Part shown: positions 1 through 13,546 of the stretch, in pieces
How the letters are laid out: each line of letters begins with the position of its first letter
How positions within the stretch are numbered: the first letter of the stretch is position 1
Origin: Baylisascaris procyonis
Taxonomy: Eukaryota; Nematoda; Chromadorea; Rhabditida; Ascarididae
DNA: 64,000 nt
Direction of reading: 5' to 3'
NCBI GenBank assembly: GCA_037389465.1
Contig: JAZARR010000008.1
Location: 3,969,501-4,033,500, forward strand
Translations under genes and position numbers: made by a program
The notes under the pieces: generated by a model
Seen by the model: only the letters and a program-made list of their open reading frames with translations
What the model was told of the DNA's origin: nothing
Database searches by the model: none

Positions 1-1
1 A

Positions 2-304
2 GAAGAACACATTGCTGTTCCTACTGCTGATAAGAGGCTGATAAGCATAAATGACACTATTCGCAGTCAATTGTTCTTTTTACAACTGAAAGTCATTATT
101 AGTGAGCGAAAAGAAGAAGGAATTAAGAATCTGATGAACGTAAAGTCCGAAAAGGAGAAAAGAAATTTTCTCTTGGCCAGTGCACTGAAAAAGTGTATGC
201 GCACACGCATACGCACTAATGGACTTCAGAAAAAGCTTAGAAGCTTTTCAAGTACTCATCATGCTCTAGAGCGTTATCATTTTTGGCACTTAAAGCAATA
301 TTAG
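2..304 (+). CDS. 3'-terminal coding exon of an unidentified upstream gene (partial at left edge)
   Basis: The frame is open from base 2 to the TAG at 302-304, about 100 codons, and an AATAAA signal follows 53 bases after the stop. This is the arrangement expected for a last exon. The product is charged, rich in Lys, Arg and Glu, with a likely helical stretch (ISERKEEGIKNLMNVKSEKE) and a basic C-terminal part. I see no transmembrane segment and do not recognise the family. No in-frame ATG is needed because the exon would begin to the left. The alternative is a chance open frame; the nearby polyadenylation signal and the absence of other stops for 300 bases in AT-rich DNA favour a real exon. 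Confidence 0.5.
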   Translation, partial: EEHIAVPTADKRLISINDTIRSQLFFLQLKVIISERKEEGIKNLMNVKSEKEKRNFLLASALKKCMRTRIRTNGLQKKLRSFSSTHHALERYHFWHLKQY

Positions 305-356
305 TCATCAATTTTTAGCAGTCATCATTGCTGTAGAATCGATGAATATATTGGTC

Positions 357-362
357 AATAAA
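357..362 (+). terminator. AATAAA polyadenylation signal of the upstream gene
   Basis: A canonical AATAAA lies 53 bases after the TAG stop of the open frame at 2-304. That spacing is usual for compact nematode 3' UTRs, so the upstream transcript probably ends around 375-390. Confidence 0.5.
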
Positions 363-3300
363 ATAGTTTTCAACTTATAACAGCTTTATTGCTGTTAATC
401 TAAGTGGTTGTGGTTCGCTTTTATGCATGGATTGCGCTGGTAAATGGGATTTAGTCCGCCATCTTCGATTCTCTAAGGAAATGGCAAATAAAGTTGATTC
501 TCTACAAACAGTTCATGAATATCTTCGTGCCACAACTTTATGGAGATAGTACTTGCAAAAATGAAATCACTTAAAAAAAAATACTTGTCGCTGACAGAGA
601 ATAGTACGATGTTAGTGAAAACGTTAGGGAAAATTATTTCATCAAGCCTCTTATAACTTTCCACTTTATAGATTGTATGCTGAGACGGAAGTAAGCTAAT
701 AGCAATGAGTGACCTTGGTGCTGAAATTATCGTGCCATTAACAAGACAACTTTCAATATAAGAAAACTGTAGAAGTCACGAAAGTGTTTAACTCATTTTT
801 GCTTTAGAATCAATCATATTTTAACAAAGTATGTCGAGCATTCAACATAATATATCTGGATAGATACTGTGAGCTCACGTAGAAGTGGCACTGAAATATG
901 CAAGTAATAATCCAAGAAGACTGATAATAACGCTTTGCACATAAAACATTCTTTTCCATATTGGCGTTCTCCTAATGAAGCATTTTCGAAACGAAACGTA
1001 GTTAGTTCTTCGTGCATTCTTATTACATTCATGAGGAAATGGCTATCGTCTTAAGGCAGCTGATAGACAATGGAATAAAAAAATAAAGATTATTGCACAC
1101 TTATGTATCACTGAAAAGATGGCAAGCAATTGCTACAAGATGTTCTTCCCCTCAGTTTTTAGCGAGGAACTCAGTAGACAAATGTGCGCATTGAGGCATT
1201 GGAACCACGACTTCTTTTCTTTTCTAAGAGTTCGAAGCAAGGAGAACCAAAAGGAAAAAACATTCGATTAGAGGAATAGCAATTAGCAAAATATTTGCGA
1301 ACCACTGCTGCCAATTCGCTACGATTTTTTAAATTACTATGTTTTACGTTGCTCCATCTGAATTATCGAGAACCTTCACCTTCTCGGAGCTTTCTTGATG
1401 TTTTCTCTACTATACTATAGGGCACTTTAAATTTAATGGATTATGCAATAATATAGTGATCGGATGGAAATTTTTATTTCTTGTAATATATCTCACTTTG
1501 TCGCCGAAAAATTTTTTTGGAGTATTCTATTTTATGCCTCACTACATCGAAAAATTAATAAGCTGTACTCACCTTCACAGCGATTACGTATAGGTGAAAC
1601 TACAATGTTTTGTGTGCAGCTGTCATCTTCTAAAGCTGTCATTCCCCATAAGGAGTTTTAAATTCGTTCCTGTTTATCATTTTCGTAAATTCAAAATGAG
1701 CTCAACGAGTACACATACCCTCCGCACTCCTATTCTCATTTACTACGGTACACACGTTCGAAAACAATGCAACATTACCATCGTTTGTTCTCGCGTCATT
1801 CCTGAAGCAGCTGTGTTCATCAGCAACCACTCATAACAATCTCATAGCGGCTATACTTCAGCTATTTACACCAACATGCCTGGCACAAAAACGCTTCTCT
1901 TCGACTCCACAGTCGTAGCTGCAGTATTGAAGAAGTTGCGTTCAAACGCACTGATACGTCAAGACCGAAGCTTCTCAACAATGGCTTATCCATGCACTTT
2001 TATATGAATACAAAACAACGTAATAATGTGAATCAAAGAGAAACAGTCTTCCAATGAAAGAAATCCTTTTTGAGAGCGGTAGAGGCACATGTACTACGAA
2101 AAGGTGTTCTTTTCAAGCTGACTGCACCAGCCTCCCTGCACGCTATCCTGAGCGAATTGTTTAGTCACACAAATTTAGCGCAGTGCGCGAAATATTTGGA
2201 GAATTTTTCGAAATAACGTCACTTAATTGTTTGCAAGAACTGATGGTTTAAATCCTTAGCTTTCAGGTGATTAAAGCAGTCCTCTGCAATTTTCACGGAG
2301 AGATGAACTTTCAACGTCAAGGACACGATTCCACGTATCCAGAGATTTCCCGAATTGATAGTGTTCACTGTGCAAACATCTCCTAGACTTTCATTCGCAG
2401 CAGAATTCACAACCGACAAAATCATGTGCCGAATCAGGCACGCTATCGTGCCAGGTGCAAATACGCATCTTGAATGTCAGCCGCAGCTACTGCATCAAGC
2501 TAGCCTCATTTTAACGCAGTGAGACGCCGAAATCACAACTCTTAAAAAATACTAATCAACCATATTTCTATGAGAAAACCATCCAGCACAGTAGCATGAA
2601 CACTGTGAGGGGGGTATCCTGATAAAAATAAGCGTTTTCTAACCTTCCGTCTCCTGGGGCTCCGAACTCCGCCTACGCCCGTGGGGAACCTTGAGAGCAA
2701 AACCCCATCACTAGCAACTTCACGAGCACGAGAAGCCCCTTCTGTCACCCGGGAACTGTGGTTGATCACATCACATAGCGTCCGCCCCAGGATGAATCCT
2801 CAACGAGGCTCCGCATATGAGCGCCTGCTCTCGTAGATCCGATGTGACACCGTACTTTATAATTTTGATTTCTTACATACTCGAAGGGTTTTCCTGGGTG
2901 CGCATGTGAAGCGTAACGGCTGCAGGAATTTACAACTATGAAATCTGTTAGCGCATTCACTCACAATTTAAAACGAATGCACTTGCTGCAGTGGTGGATA
3001 GAAGGGGAGGTGTAGTTCAGTTTTTGTAGCCGAAAGAAAGGAAAGTAGGGGACAAATCCCTTTTTTCAGTTCAATTTGCTCCGTTAACAGTTCTAAGATT
3101 GCTTTGCTCATCACAGCTGAGAACCTTCTCATCCGCTTTTGTTACGTTAAGGGATTCCTCTCCACCATATTCATCGAGAAACTTGTTAATTAAAGCTGAT
3201 GTTGCGTTCTATCTTAGTAATCGTCCAGCATTTGAAAGACTTCTCAACCATTGTTTTCAGCTGTTTACTTTCTGGAAATAAGAGATTTTGAGGTTAAATT

Positions 3301-6300
3301 CACAATAAGAGAATCACATCAATGATTAACTGATTTAATTTTGAGCAAACACACTCAGATTTCTACTTTTGTAAGTGATCTTCCTGGCTGAATTTTTGGC
3401 CAGAAAGATGAAGACAACGTCAACTGGCGGCTTTCCTGATCGACGAACCACACTAAAACTGAAAATGTCTGAGAGTTGTTAGGAATTGACCTAGCCTGGA
3501 CGACTTTATTCGTATGGCGGGATGTTCCAACAAAGATTGCAGAGATTCAGACCGCTTTTAACAACTTTTCTCTGGCTTTTTTGTCGCGCCGCTAATTTTC
3601 GGTATCCTGGTCTGGACTCTTTACCCCTATTTCGTCACGGCAAATTTCTGCGTGCTTTTTATCAATCGCTTAATGGTCTTAAATGATCGCATAAAGTCTC
3701 TGGACTGGAGTGCAATGAAGGAAAGTTATGGTGTAAAACAATGACGATAGCGGTGAAATAACCGATGAAGCAGTGCTTGCAGTATCCGCTGTGTGAATAT
3801 GATGATACTTTACGCCGCAAAAAAAGTGATCCAATGACTAACCATCTCACTGAATTATTCCTGCACCCTCCACATTTTTTCTAAAGCATCTATTGAGCCT
3901 TCAAAGTTTTGCGCCGGGCTTTTCAGAAACCGCTTTTTCACTCGACTCTTACAGAGATTACGCATGGAAAAGTTGTATCTATATCTCTGGTGCGCAATCA
4001 GCAACTACCGTATTTAGTTACCCACTTAGAATATCGCTGCTGAAAGTCAAAATTTGCTGTGAACGGCGTTTCCTCAAGCAGAAAAGCGAAATGTTGTAGC
4101 GTATTCGTAAGTGTGTTTATGGTTAATAAAAGTGAGACATGCAAGGATCGGGTAACGTCGTGTTGAGGTGAAAAACATCACACCTATTGTACGAGTTAAG
4201 GAGGAAGAAGAAATTTCTTTCAAGCTTCGTTACTCAAACAACGCAGTTTCGCATCCGATCATAACGATATGTTGACTACAATCTAAAACTTCGAAGTACA
4301 GAATGAAAACTTGCTTATACTTAAGCACTGAACGAGGGTCAGTCAACTAACTCCTCGAGCAATTTGAAATGGCAAGAAAGTTGGAGGCAATGGGATACGA
4401 ACCCTTACAACATTGTTTCCAAATGATATAAGTGAGCACTGTGTTATCTGCACATTCAGCAGCATTTACTCAAAGTTTTTGGTTAATACAGTTTCATCGA
4501 ATGTTTTCTCATAGTGTCAGGACTAGCTCATCTCTGATTAAACAACGGAACAGTGCACACAGCGAAAATAGCTATGAAATAGTCTTGCTTATCCTAAAAT
4601 GCGAACTAAACCTTTATATCCACCAATGAAACAATGTAGTGCTATCATACGTGTACCTAGGAACGTATGAGCACAACTACATCCGTATACTTGGTATTTT
4701 CAGGCCATATGAATTGTTACAGTAAAAGATAAATCTTATGTTCGTATTCAGCTTGTAACAGATGTGCACTCGATAGTGTCAAATCGGATCGGTGGTCCTC
4801 GTTAGGGTTACCCGAATAAACAGAAACTTGACACAGATGAGGGAACTGCAATGTAGCTGGTGGAGTGGCCGTTCTGGATGAAACGAAACGCCCATTTCGG
4901 CATATCAGACAACTAATTTCAATTACGTGTTGCGTAATGCAGAAAGCAATGCAAAATGCATAGAAGCAGCATATTACACGCATACGAGACTACTATTTCA
5001 TTTTTTTTTGGCAATTATTCACGATTTTTTATATTGTTGCTTTTATTATGGGCATATTGCCTCTAACACTAATCACTTATCTGATCATAATACGGTGAAC
5101 GCAATTAAACCATATAACCGCCTTAAACAATTCTTCGATCATGGCTTTCATTGCTTAGCATCAGTTAGAAACTATGAAAATTATGGGGTAAAATTATCAG
5201 GAAATGAATTAACAGTTATTTTTATTTGAAGAAAGGAAACGACGTGATCGTTCAATTGGTCTGAGCTTGCAGGCGTAAATCAATGAAAACAGCGAAATAA
5301 TGAAGCAATAAGAGCAGGTAATAAGTAATAAAGAAATGATTAAGAATATTTAACATGTAATAAAGACATGTGACGGCCGAAGATAACGACTGATGACAGC
5401 AGAAGAATAGCAAATGCCAAAGACTCTTTCATAATTCCCAGGGGGGGTAGCACTGAGAAATTATAAAAGACGATCACGTAACATGGAAAGATCATGAGCA
5501 GTGTGCAAAAACGCGTGTAATGTGATTTGGTGTGGTAAGCAATTCCCGATCACCGACTTTATTCCCCACGGCTTTTTCGTGGCAAGGGTTCACCACTTTT
5601 CGACGAGGTCTCCGCCGTGGAGCGATTCGGCGACTTTTCTGTTGCTATCCATTCGACAGATCGTTTCTCGTTAGGGCTTCATCGATCGAACTCTGCTGTT
5701 GTATGTTGTGGGTCCTCTCGGGGTCTCGACTTTACCTTCAGTGCCCTCGCCTTATCATACCGCTCCTAAGAAAGGTCATTTCCATGTACCATTTTATGGA
5801 AATTTTGCTTCGATGCACTTATCTATTTCAATGCTCTGCAGTATAATGCGCAGAGGAAATTTTCCTCAGACGGCTATGTTCGCTTTCTATATATAACGTG
5901 AACATTTGGGGCAGCGTACAACGGAGCATGTTTTCTGTAGGATGAAGTAAACATTATCACACTGTGTTGCAGAAGGATAACAGCACCGCAAAAAGAGTGG
6001 TTGAACGCCTATTCAGAGGCTGGAAGAGCAGGTGAATCAACGGAATGGGAGGACATGTAATGCATTTCATCCGTAAAGCTAGGTCGCTTAAAGTACAAGT
6101 GAGCACAAATGCGACTTTCGTCGATGTAATTAGTGCATAACCTATCTAATATTCTTTTCAAGTTTTTCGTTTCGAGGGACCATTTCCTTTCAGCTGAGAG
6201 TATTTTCTTCTCCGAGTCCTGAAAAGTTGCGAGTGCGAGAACATACGCCCATGCAGTGAGGAGGATTCTATTCGACCTGTAAATATTTAATTCTCGATAT

Positions 6301-7748
6301 CTAAGAGCATTGCAAAGGGCCTTTCTCTTTGCTAGATTTTCGGTTTCCTGCTGATTTCCAAGCCTCCTTGGCTTTTTTTTGAATAATCGGACTCTGCTTT
6401 AGCACTCATATCTGTAGAATTTTAGAGAAAGTTGGAGCAACAAAAATAGTTTTCTTTCTTCAGGAAACTTGCTTATAGCATCATTTTTGCCAGATATTTT
6501 TTGAACTAAAATTTCTCTCACCTCCTTCTTCTTTTCTCTAAACGATTCTAATCAGATCATTTTGAAAGGAAAGTTGAAGTTGTTTGTTTGACAAATTAAG
6601 CATGGTCCTTCCTTAAAGCTTTATCCAGATTTGTAGCACAAAAGATAAATTATCCAGCATAATGCCTCATATTTTGAACTACTCGATTGCCCATATGAAT
6701 CTCCATTGAATAATTCTTCGTTCTCTGACCCGATCTGTATCGATCAGTGGAAAATGTCTGCTTCTTTAACATTTCTAATCCTGTAAACATGGAGCACGAT
6801 ACAGAGGTATACATTTAGCAACAAAATTTATAACATTGGCTTACGTTGGTTGTGTACTGCAGTCAGCTAAAACCGCCTAACAGAAACAAACAATTCATAC
6901 GCACAGAGATGAGGTTACCAAGCACACTTGCAAAAGCGCTTTTGAGGTACATGCACCGTCTAGAATTAAATGACTCAAAAAAACAATTCAACTTCGGAGA
7001 TCGCTGTGGTCATAGGAATTCAAAGATGGACCTGCCAAATTTTATTTATATTCATGAGTTGAAATTATTGGGCGATCAGAGACGCACACACTTACCAACA
7101 GAGAGCACTGTCCACGGTGCGCTTTCCGAATGTGGTCTGCTTAAAAAGGCACAAATGGCCACTGCGATCGAGAAAATGAGGTTGGCCCGTAGCCGCTGTA
7201 TTGAACAATTCTCTCTCGTGCCCCATTTCAAGCAGAAATTTGTCAGTGATGCATTTGATCACCCCCTTGCCCACTCTGCTTCCCAGCAACCAGAATTTGC
7301 GCTGAAATAACTCTGAGACGGTTCTGTGACGGGCGGATTTGCGAGGTGGCAGTAGTTCAACAACGTAGAATCAACAATACATCGGTTAATGAAGTAGGAT
7401 AAACAGTAGGTGGTCTGAAGGAGTAAAAGATCGCTGAGCAGCAGTATGCATCACTGTAGCGCAAATTGTTAGCGCTTAAGTGTCTGCAACGAACAGAACC
7501 AGGTGCTACTGCGTGATGTTCATTGAATATCGGTCAGCTTTAGTGCAATGCCATATTTATTTCCGCCCAACGCATTAAGAAAACGAAATCTTTGCTAACT
7601 TTCATGCATTTTTTGATATGCTCCATTAAAAACGATTTCAAGTTCTATTGCAGTGCAAACTTCATCATGCCATCCTTGGGGAGAAAATTGTCGATTTCTT
7701 TCAGCCTTCTTGGGATTCTTATGATTATAAGTTCAATAATAAGCATGA

Positions 7749-7837
7749 ATGTTTCGAGGCATTTTAACGAGGATAACATTGAAGCTGTTTTTCCAAAACA
7801 GCTTCAATGTTACCCTCGTTAGGATGCCTCGAAACAT
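7749..7837. repeat. near-perfect 43-bp inverted repeat with a 3-base loop
   Basis: The left arm at 7749-7791 is the reverse complement of the right arm at 7795-7837 except for three positions; the loop is TCC. Read on the plus strand, two of the three differences would be G-U wobble pairs and one an A-C mismatch. It could be a foldback or MITE-type element or a long hairpin RNA precursor. It is too regular to be chance. Confidence 0.85.
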
Positions 7838-9458
7838 AAAATATTTTGTGAGGGTTTTGATAACACAACCAAAATTCCACTGTGGTTCTTTGAATTATTA
7901 TATTTTCCAGTATGTGATACTAGAAAATTAGGCCCTGAGAAAAAATTCTCATGAAATTTCGCACCATCAACAGCTTTTGCATGCACTTGGAAATTTCTAC
8001 AAAAGCAAAATGTCTATGAGGTATAAGGAAAGGTTTACTGTTAGCTTTCATATCAATATAATTAGTCTTTCAACGTAGTTTTTTTTTAGAGAACATAATC
8101 GCCTTTCAGCAAACACGATCGCCTCTTAGTGGAAGAAACTTTATTGATAATGCTTGAAGTTTCATACATTCATACGATATGCCAACAAGCTATGCAAGGA
8201 TTTCGCAGCTTAAATTCTCTGATACAGCAACTCACTGCTGTTTATTCGAAGAGAAGTAGAAAGGTAATCCGCTGCTGCTTTCTCGATATAAAACTACTGT
8301 TTAGTGTTCGGACATGGAAGATGACGAGAACTGAAAGGAATTATATTTCAAGCGCATTCGTTAATGACTGCAAATTCTTCAAGGAAAGTGTGAATGGCTC
8401 AAATGGGAAAGGATCGCTTAAGAGCGCCAATCGCCTATCGCGCTGCAATCTACCATCGTTACGCTTCAAAAATGACTAGAAGGAGTTCTATAACTGCGCC
8501 TTAAATTTTTTAAAACAAATTATCAACGCTATCGCAGGGAAAGAAAAAAGGAAATGAACATGACGATAAAACCTTGAAATCACTCATAATAAAGCTTTTG
8601 AATCCCGCGCACAACTTTCAGTCCACTCATCGAGAACGCTCATTTGGAAAATAGCTATGACGGCGACGGGTTGTTGCCAAATAATGGCTCACGTGAGAGT
8701 GCAGTTCAAAGGGCGCAGCTGCTCTCGGCAATTCGTGCGACCATGGATACGATCTTGATTGAGCCTCCGCAAACGAGAGAACACGATTGCGCGAACACTT
8801 CCACTTCGCATGTCCAATTGACTGCCACATTCACGCATACATATGCACACCTTCCCGATTGAACGAATCCTGGCGCCCTTCATATATTCCCAGAGACGTG
8901 CAGGCCGCAATGCGCAAAGTCACCTGTTCGATTATCGCGCAAAGTTGACCCCTTTATTCGCTCTAAAATTCCATTGCTATTTTGCCTTTAATGAACTGTC
9001 AGATTACTAAAATGGCTCGTGAATACAACACGTGTTATAGTGTTTTGCCTGCATCTTTTACTTAGCAATAACATGATCCAAATAATTCAATTTTTAGTGA
9101 CATTCCTTTCATTATTTACGAAGATACTAGGTTCTTTCTGCGATTTGTATCTATATACTTAATGCTAGCTTCAAAGTGCCTTTATTCGTTCTACTCATTT
9201 GTTTAGCTCAGTATATGATATTTTGAGATTTGTGCGCCTTAAATGTAGACGGGATGAAACGATCTATTAGAAAGTACACAAACGATAAGTTTGTGGTAGA
9301 TCATATCAGCCTCTTTCAGAGATTTTTGATTGTTTCGTTCTATATGCATTCGTACAGCGGCGATAATTGAATCACATATTTTATATAATATTCTCGACGA
9401 TTTTTATGTTTGATGGCTTGTTTGTGATGGCACTTTGGATCGTTATGCAATCCGAAGT

Positions 9459-9507
9459 GATCACGGGTATGTCGTAATTTTCAAGATCACAGGTATATCG
9501 TAATTTT
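9459..9507. repeat. tandem duplication, two 23-base copies
   Basis: Copies at 9459-9481 and 9485-9507 share the core GATCAC-GGTAT-TCGTAATTTT and differ at two positions, with a 26-base period. This looks like a local duplication without coding content. Confidence 0.7.
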
Positions 9508-11651
9508 TCCATGAGAATTGAAAAAGTTTCTATATCACATCTTGCAAATCGGATGGAACCGACTATATAAGAAAGAGTAAAGGATCATTTTTCTAAGTGC
9601 ACAAGGAAAACGCCCAATTACCAATACGAAAACAGACTCGTAGCGCCTCAATACAGATCATGACTATCTTAGTGATGTCAGTTGGTTAAGATTATGAAGT
9701 GGGGGCAACAGATAGATAAAAGCGAACATTACTGGCTCATTTTTGTCTTTCATTTCCACAATGCTTGTCATTTATATTAAAGTGACCATTTCTTTGCATT
9801 CCCTTTCCATCTCGACTTCGCTGCGTTAGTGCAAATACATGACAATGAGAGTTTAATGAAAACTTTCGTGCATTCTATTTGCTGCATTCTGCAAATTAAA
9901 CATGCATAAACGAAAAATTTTAAATATCTATGAAGCCGAAATTTTTCTATAATAGAAGATGTGGAAACATATTTGTTATGTATAATTTATCCTTCCTGCA
10001 CTTTCTTCATAGTACAGTAATTTTCTCAGAACTCGGCAAATATGCCAATTTGGATGTTCTGCTTCAGGATATGTTTTTGTACATTTGCTCCTCGCTAAAC
10101 ATATCTTTTATGCAAAAGATGTAGATGAAAAAGATATGTTGGTTATTCATCAGATTCTTTTTTGGAGTTATTGTTTTTCGCGAGTACAAAATATTCAAAA
10201 TCGGTCTTCCACAGGCCATAAGACCAGCTCATTCGCAACAACTCGCCTTATCATTTGGTGAACAACACTATTCTAATAACTGGAGCCTAAAGCATTCTTC
10301 ACTTTCGCAAAATTAGCGCATGTTTTGGGCGTTTGTGGAAACCACAGTTACCTGAAATATCCATTTATTCAAGAGAACGAACTTCTGAATGGGGTAATGC
10401 AGTATGTGAAGAAACCTGAAAGCTGTCTATACCTATCTATTATTTATTACTTCTTAATATTGGGTCAAAAAGCGAGAAAGCGCATTTCAAATACGGATCA
10501 TCCTTCGCACAACAAGATGTTGAATGCCAGTCTTGCTTTCCATATATTTTAACCGTGAATGCTATAATACTAATGTCACTTCCATCACTCCAGTTTTATT
10601 GAATACTGATTTTGTTTTAGCCTCAACTTTCATTTTCTGCTTTGCAGTAGACTGAGGCTATCAGCGTAAATCCCAAAATGCTTTGTTGCGTCTCGTTTCT
10701 GTTTCTGCGTCATTTGTTTCAATAGTACCCTTAAAAAACCAATGAATTGTTTCGCCGAATTTTTGTGACATCAATGGTCAGACACGTAAAGATGAAAAGC
10801 GAATTAGTCGCCCCGATTGCTGATGGCTGTATTTTACGCACATTTCCGTGATCCATTTAACGAACGAATGATGGTCTGTTCGGTTACCCTTCAACGACCC
10901 ACATAGTACGTCTAAAGCGCTCCTCCTAATTTCTTAGCACACTTTTAAAAAACACCTCAGTCGTGCGGACTTTTAAATGTCAGAAGTGCTTACCCTAAAA
11001 AATTATGGTTTTCTGGTGTGAGCATATTTATTTTTTGGAAATCTTACTTGTTCCAGTGCCAACTTCAAATTGTCTCGTACGGCGCTTTTTTTCTTTTGCA
11101 TTTTTTGTCTATATCATTCTCGTTTGCTACAAATTTAATCGTGCTGAGCATTGTTTTTCATTAAGCTACTTGTTTGGTATTGGGAACAGTTTGTAACCTT
11201 CTTATCATACTTTACAGTGTCATATGAAAGTGTCTCAGCATAGAAAATATGTCCGTATGGTTGAAGCGAATCTTCATTTGAAACTTCTTCTAAGAACACG
11301 CTCCCATTCGTCCAGCTTAGCCTGCTCTCCATACTTTCAACTGGATTTCGAATAGAATTCTAATAGCTTATTACCTGAATAGACAAATTTTCTGCAGTAT
11401 GCTCTCTCTGTAGGATTAAATGCATGAAAATTGCCATCTCAGATCCTCGTTTCATCTTGGCAACTGATGTGACTTAACCGTATCCACTAATGAATGTCCA
11501 TAGAAACTCACTCAGAATTATGCGAAGTTTGAAACGTTTATTGCAAACTTTCTCTTTCTTTACTACCTCTTTTGCATGCATTATTTGAGTCGAAGAGTTC
11601 TGACGTTCGCCTCATCAACTCATTCCGCCTTTTCGTACAAACTTTATATGA

Positions 11652-11703
11652 ATGTTCTATTCCCTATGATTTGTGTCTTATATGTTCTATTCCCTATGAT
11701 TTG
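11652..11703. repeat. tandem duplication, two identical 22-base copies
   Basis: Identical 22-base copies lie at 11652-11673 and 11682-11703, with a 30-base period. The exact identity suggests a recent local duplication or slippage event. Confidence 0.8.
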
Positions 11704-12518
11704 CTGCCCTAACATGCATTGTTGAAGGTCTCAAAAGATTTTTGACATCGGACATTTTCCGACAGAAACATTTCAACTCATTTGTGCTATCCAATTTAAT
11801 CACTTTTTTTGTGATAGAACATCATTTTTCGGCAACTCCATAAATACGAAAGTCTGCGCGATTCTCTTAACGATTTTTGTTGCAAGTTCGATGAGTATTA
11901 GTTGGGAACAATGCTCTCGACTTACCAATTAGCAAATTCTTTTGTCTTTGTAAGTAGTAAGACATAATTCGTTGTGTACTTTGACTAACGGGCATAAGTG
12001 GCGAATGATGGTTTGATCTGCGTTTGCCTTTGATTCAAAGCAAATGATTGGAAATGAATAGTCGAGTCGCTCCCGGCCAGTCGATTTTCGTTGCCCAAAA
12101 ATTTAATCTGAGAAGCAGCCAACAGCAATTCATTTTGGCAAAAATCTTGACTAATAAAACAACGAAGTAATGATGAGGTGTTAAGAAATCGCTCATAAAA
12201 TTCATTTGTTTGGTTGGTTGTCTCACCTCTTTTCATGTTTTCACGGTTTTTAGTGTGATCAAGATAAAACCGTAAAAAGCGTAAAAGCGACATTTTTTGT
12301 TGACATAATGTTTCACTCAACGTAAGAAGTGCTTCCAGCAGTAAATATAGGATAATTTAGAAATTTGTTGCTTTTAGCTTGCGTTTATTTTTAGTGCATT
12401 TGAGGGCGATTGTTGATTGTTCGTTTGAAGCACAGAATGACACCATTCTTCGATATCTTATATTCAGATCTTCCTTTTGCGAGCGTACGCAATTTCGTTC
12501 ATCGATAATAATTCGTAA

Positions 12519-12582
12519 ATGCTGCCAACCATTACTTTATTAATTCATTTGTTTATAGTCTATCTTCTATGGGAATATTTTC
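12519..12582 (+). CDS. candidate first coding exon (signal peptide) of the cadherin gene
   Basis: ATG at 12519 opens a hydrophobic stretch, MLPTITLLIHLFIVYLLW, followed by EYF. A GT at 12583 would end it in phase 1, the phase required by the first recognised cadherin exon at 15855; the joined residue would be Gln before CSFPE. Weak points are the poor donor (C|GTATCC), the lack of a positive n-region and a 3.3-kb intron. A rival signal-like start is at 10125 (MKKICWLFIRFFFGVIVF) with a phase-1 GT further on. The true first exon may be elsewhere. Confidence 0.22.
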
Positions 12583-13476
12583 GTATCCATCATAGTCGCC
12601 GCAGCGAATTTACTACACTAATGTTTTCCGTATTAGCTAACTTTTTAATGCCTAATATTTTTGCGTCACTCTTTTGAGGATGATATTTATAGTGAAAGAA
12701 TAGTGGCGATTTCATTATTATACATTTGAAGGTTTTGCTTATGACTTAAAGCTAACTATTTGGTTAGCTTCACAGTCTTGCTCTTAGAGGACCCTTTCGA
12801 AGAAAGGGCGGATATATCAGCATATCGAGAGTGAATGCAGCCGATGTATCAAAAACTATCAACACGTCTCTTTGAACTAGGAACTTTGGCACTTCGAAGT
12901 AGAAGAACTTTCTACATGGGAACAGCCTCTGTACTCAAACAGCAGTAGTCGGAATTAATCGCCTATTGTCCTCCTGCATCTTTCTCTTGCGGAAGATGTT
13001 CCATCAGCAATGAAGCCCATAACAGTTGAGCGTTTACTACATCGTAACCACCTACTGAAAATATTTGCTCGAAAATGGCAGTTTTGAGTGGTTCCTACGT
13101 TCACTCAGAAATTATTGCATTATAGGCTTTGCCAATGTTTATTAATACTCATTGTTAGCAGAACGTTTTTGCTTAATAAGAGAACCTCAACCAATTCAGC
13201 CATTCCTTGACCTTGCTATACTTTTTTCTCCCATGTTGTATATCGCCGTTAATGTATATTCTTTCCGGTTGAATGGTGTAAGTAAATAAATAAATAACTA
13301 AATAAATTAATGAACGAACAGACAATTAGATAAAGGACCAAACAAATGAACAGATAGAAAAATATGTTAGCAAACAGAGACATGAACCCAGAATAAGCGG
13401 TTGACAAGAAGAGGACGAGAATGTAGAGGACAGCACGTGATGCAGAGAAAAAGCAAGAGGAGAAGGCAAAACCATA

Positions 13477-13546
<70 letters not shown>

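Larger units (their letters stand above)
363..12518. other. long stretch without a convincing gene
   Basis: Both strands carry only short open frames with no family resemblance and no consistent splice chain. GC-richer patches occur at about 2560-2960, 5530-5770 and 8620-8930; the last contains CACGTG and CAGCTG E-box-like sites and could be regulatory or an old repeat. The longest frame (6846-7310, about 154 codons, first ATG at 6909) is unrecognised and starts without an ATG. A minus-strand frame at 4983-4717 begins with a hydrophobic, signal-like stretch but has no other support. The stretch probably holds intergenic DNA and perhaps the promoter and 5' exons of the cadherin gene. Confidence 0.5.

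Noticed and set aside
4717..4983. Minus-strand 88-codon frame with a signal-peptide-like start (MRVICCFYAFCIAFC).
   Set aside because: No conserved features, no neighbouring exons or polyadenylation signal; such hydrophobic starts are common by chance in AT-rich DNA.
5532..5846. 104-codon Arg/Leu/Cys-rich frame.
   Set aside because: Low-information product within a GC-richer patch that looks more like an old repeat; no homology recognised.
6846..7310. Longest open frame in the upstream desert (about 154 codons, plus strand).
   Set aside because: It begins without an ATG, has no recognisable domain, and lacks clear splice or polyadenylation context; overlapping open frames on the other strand suggest composition rather than coding.
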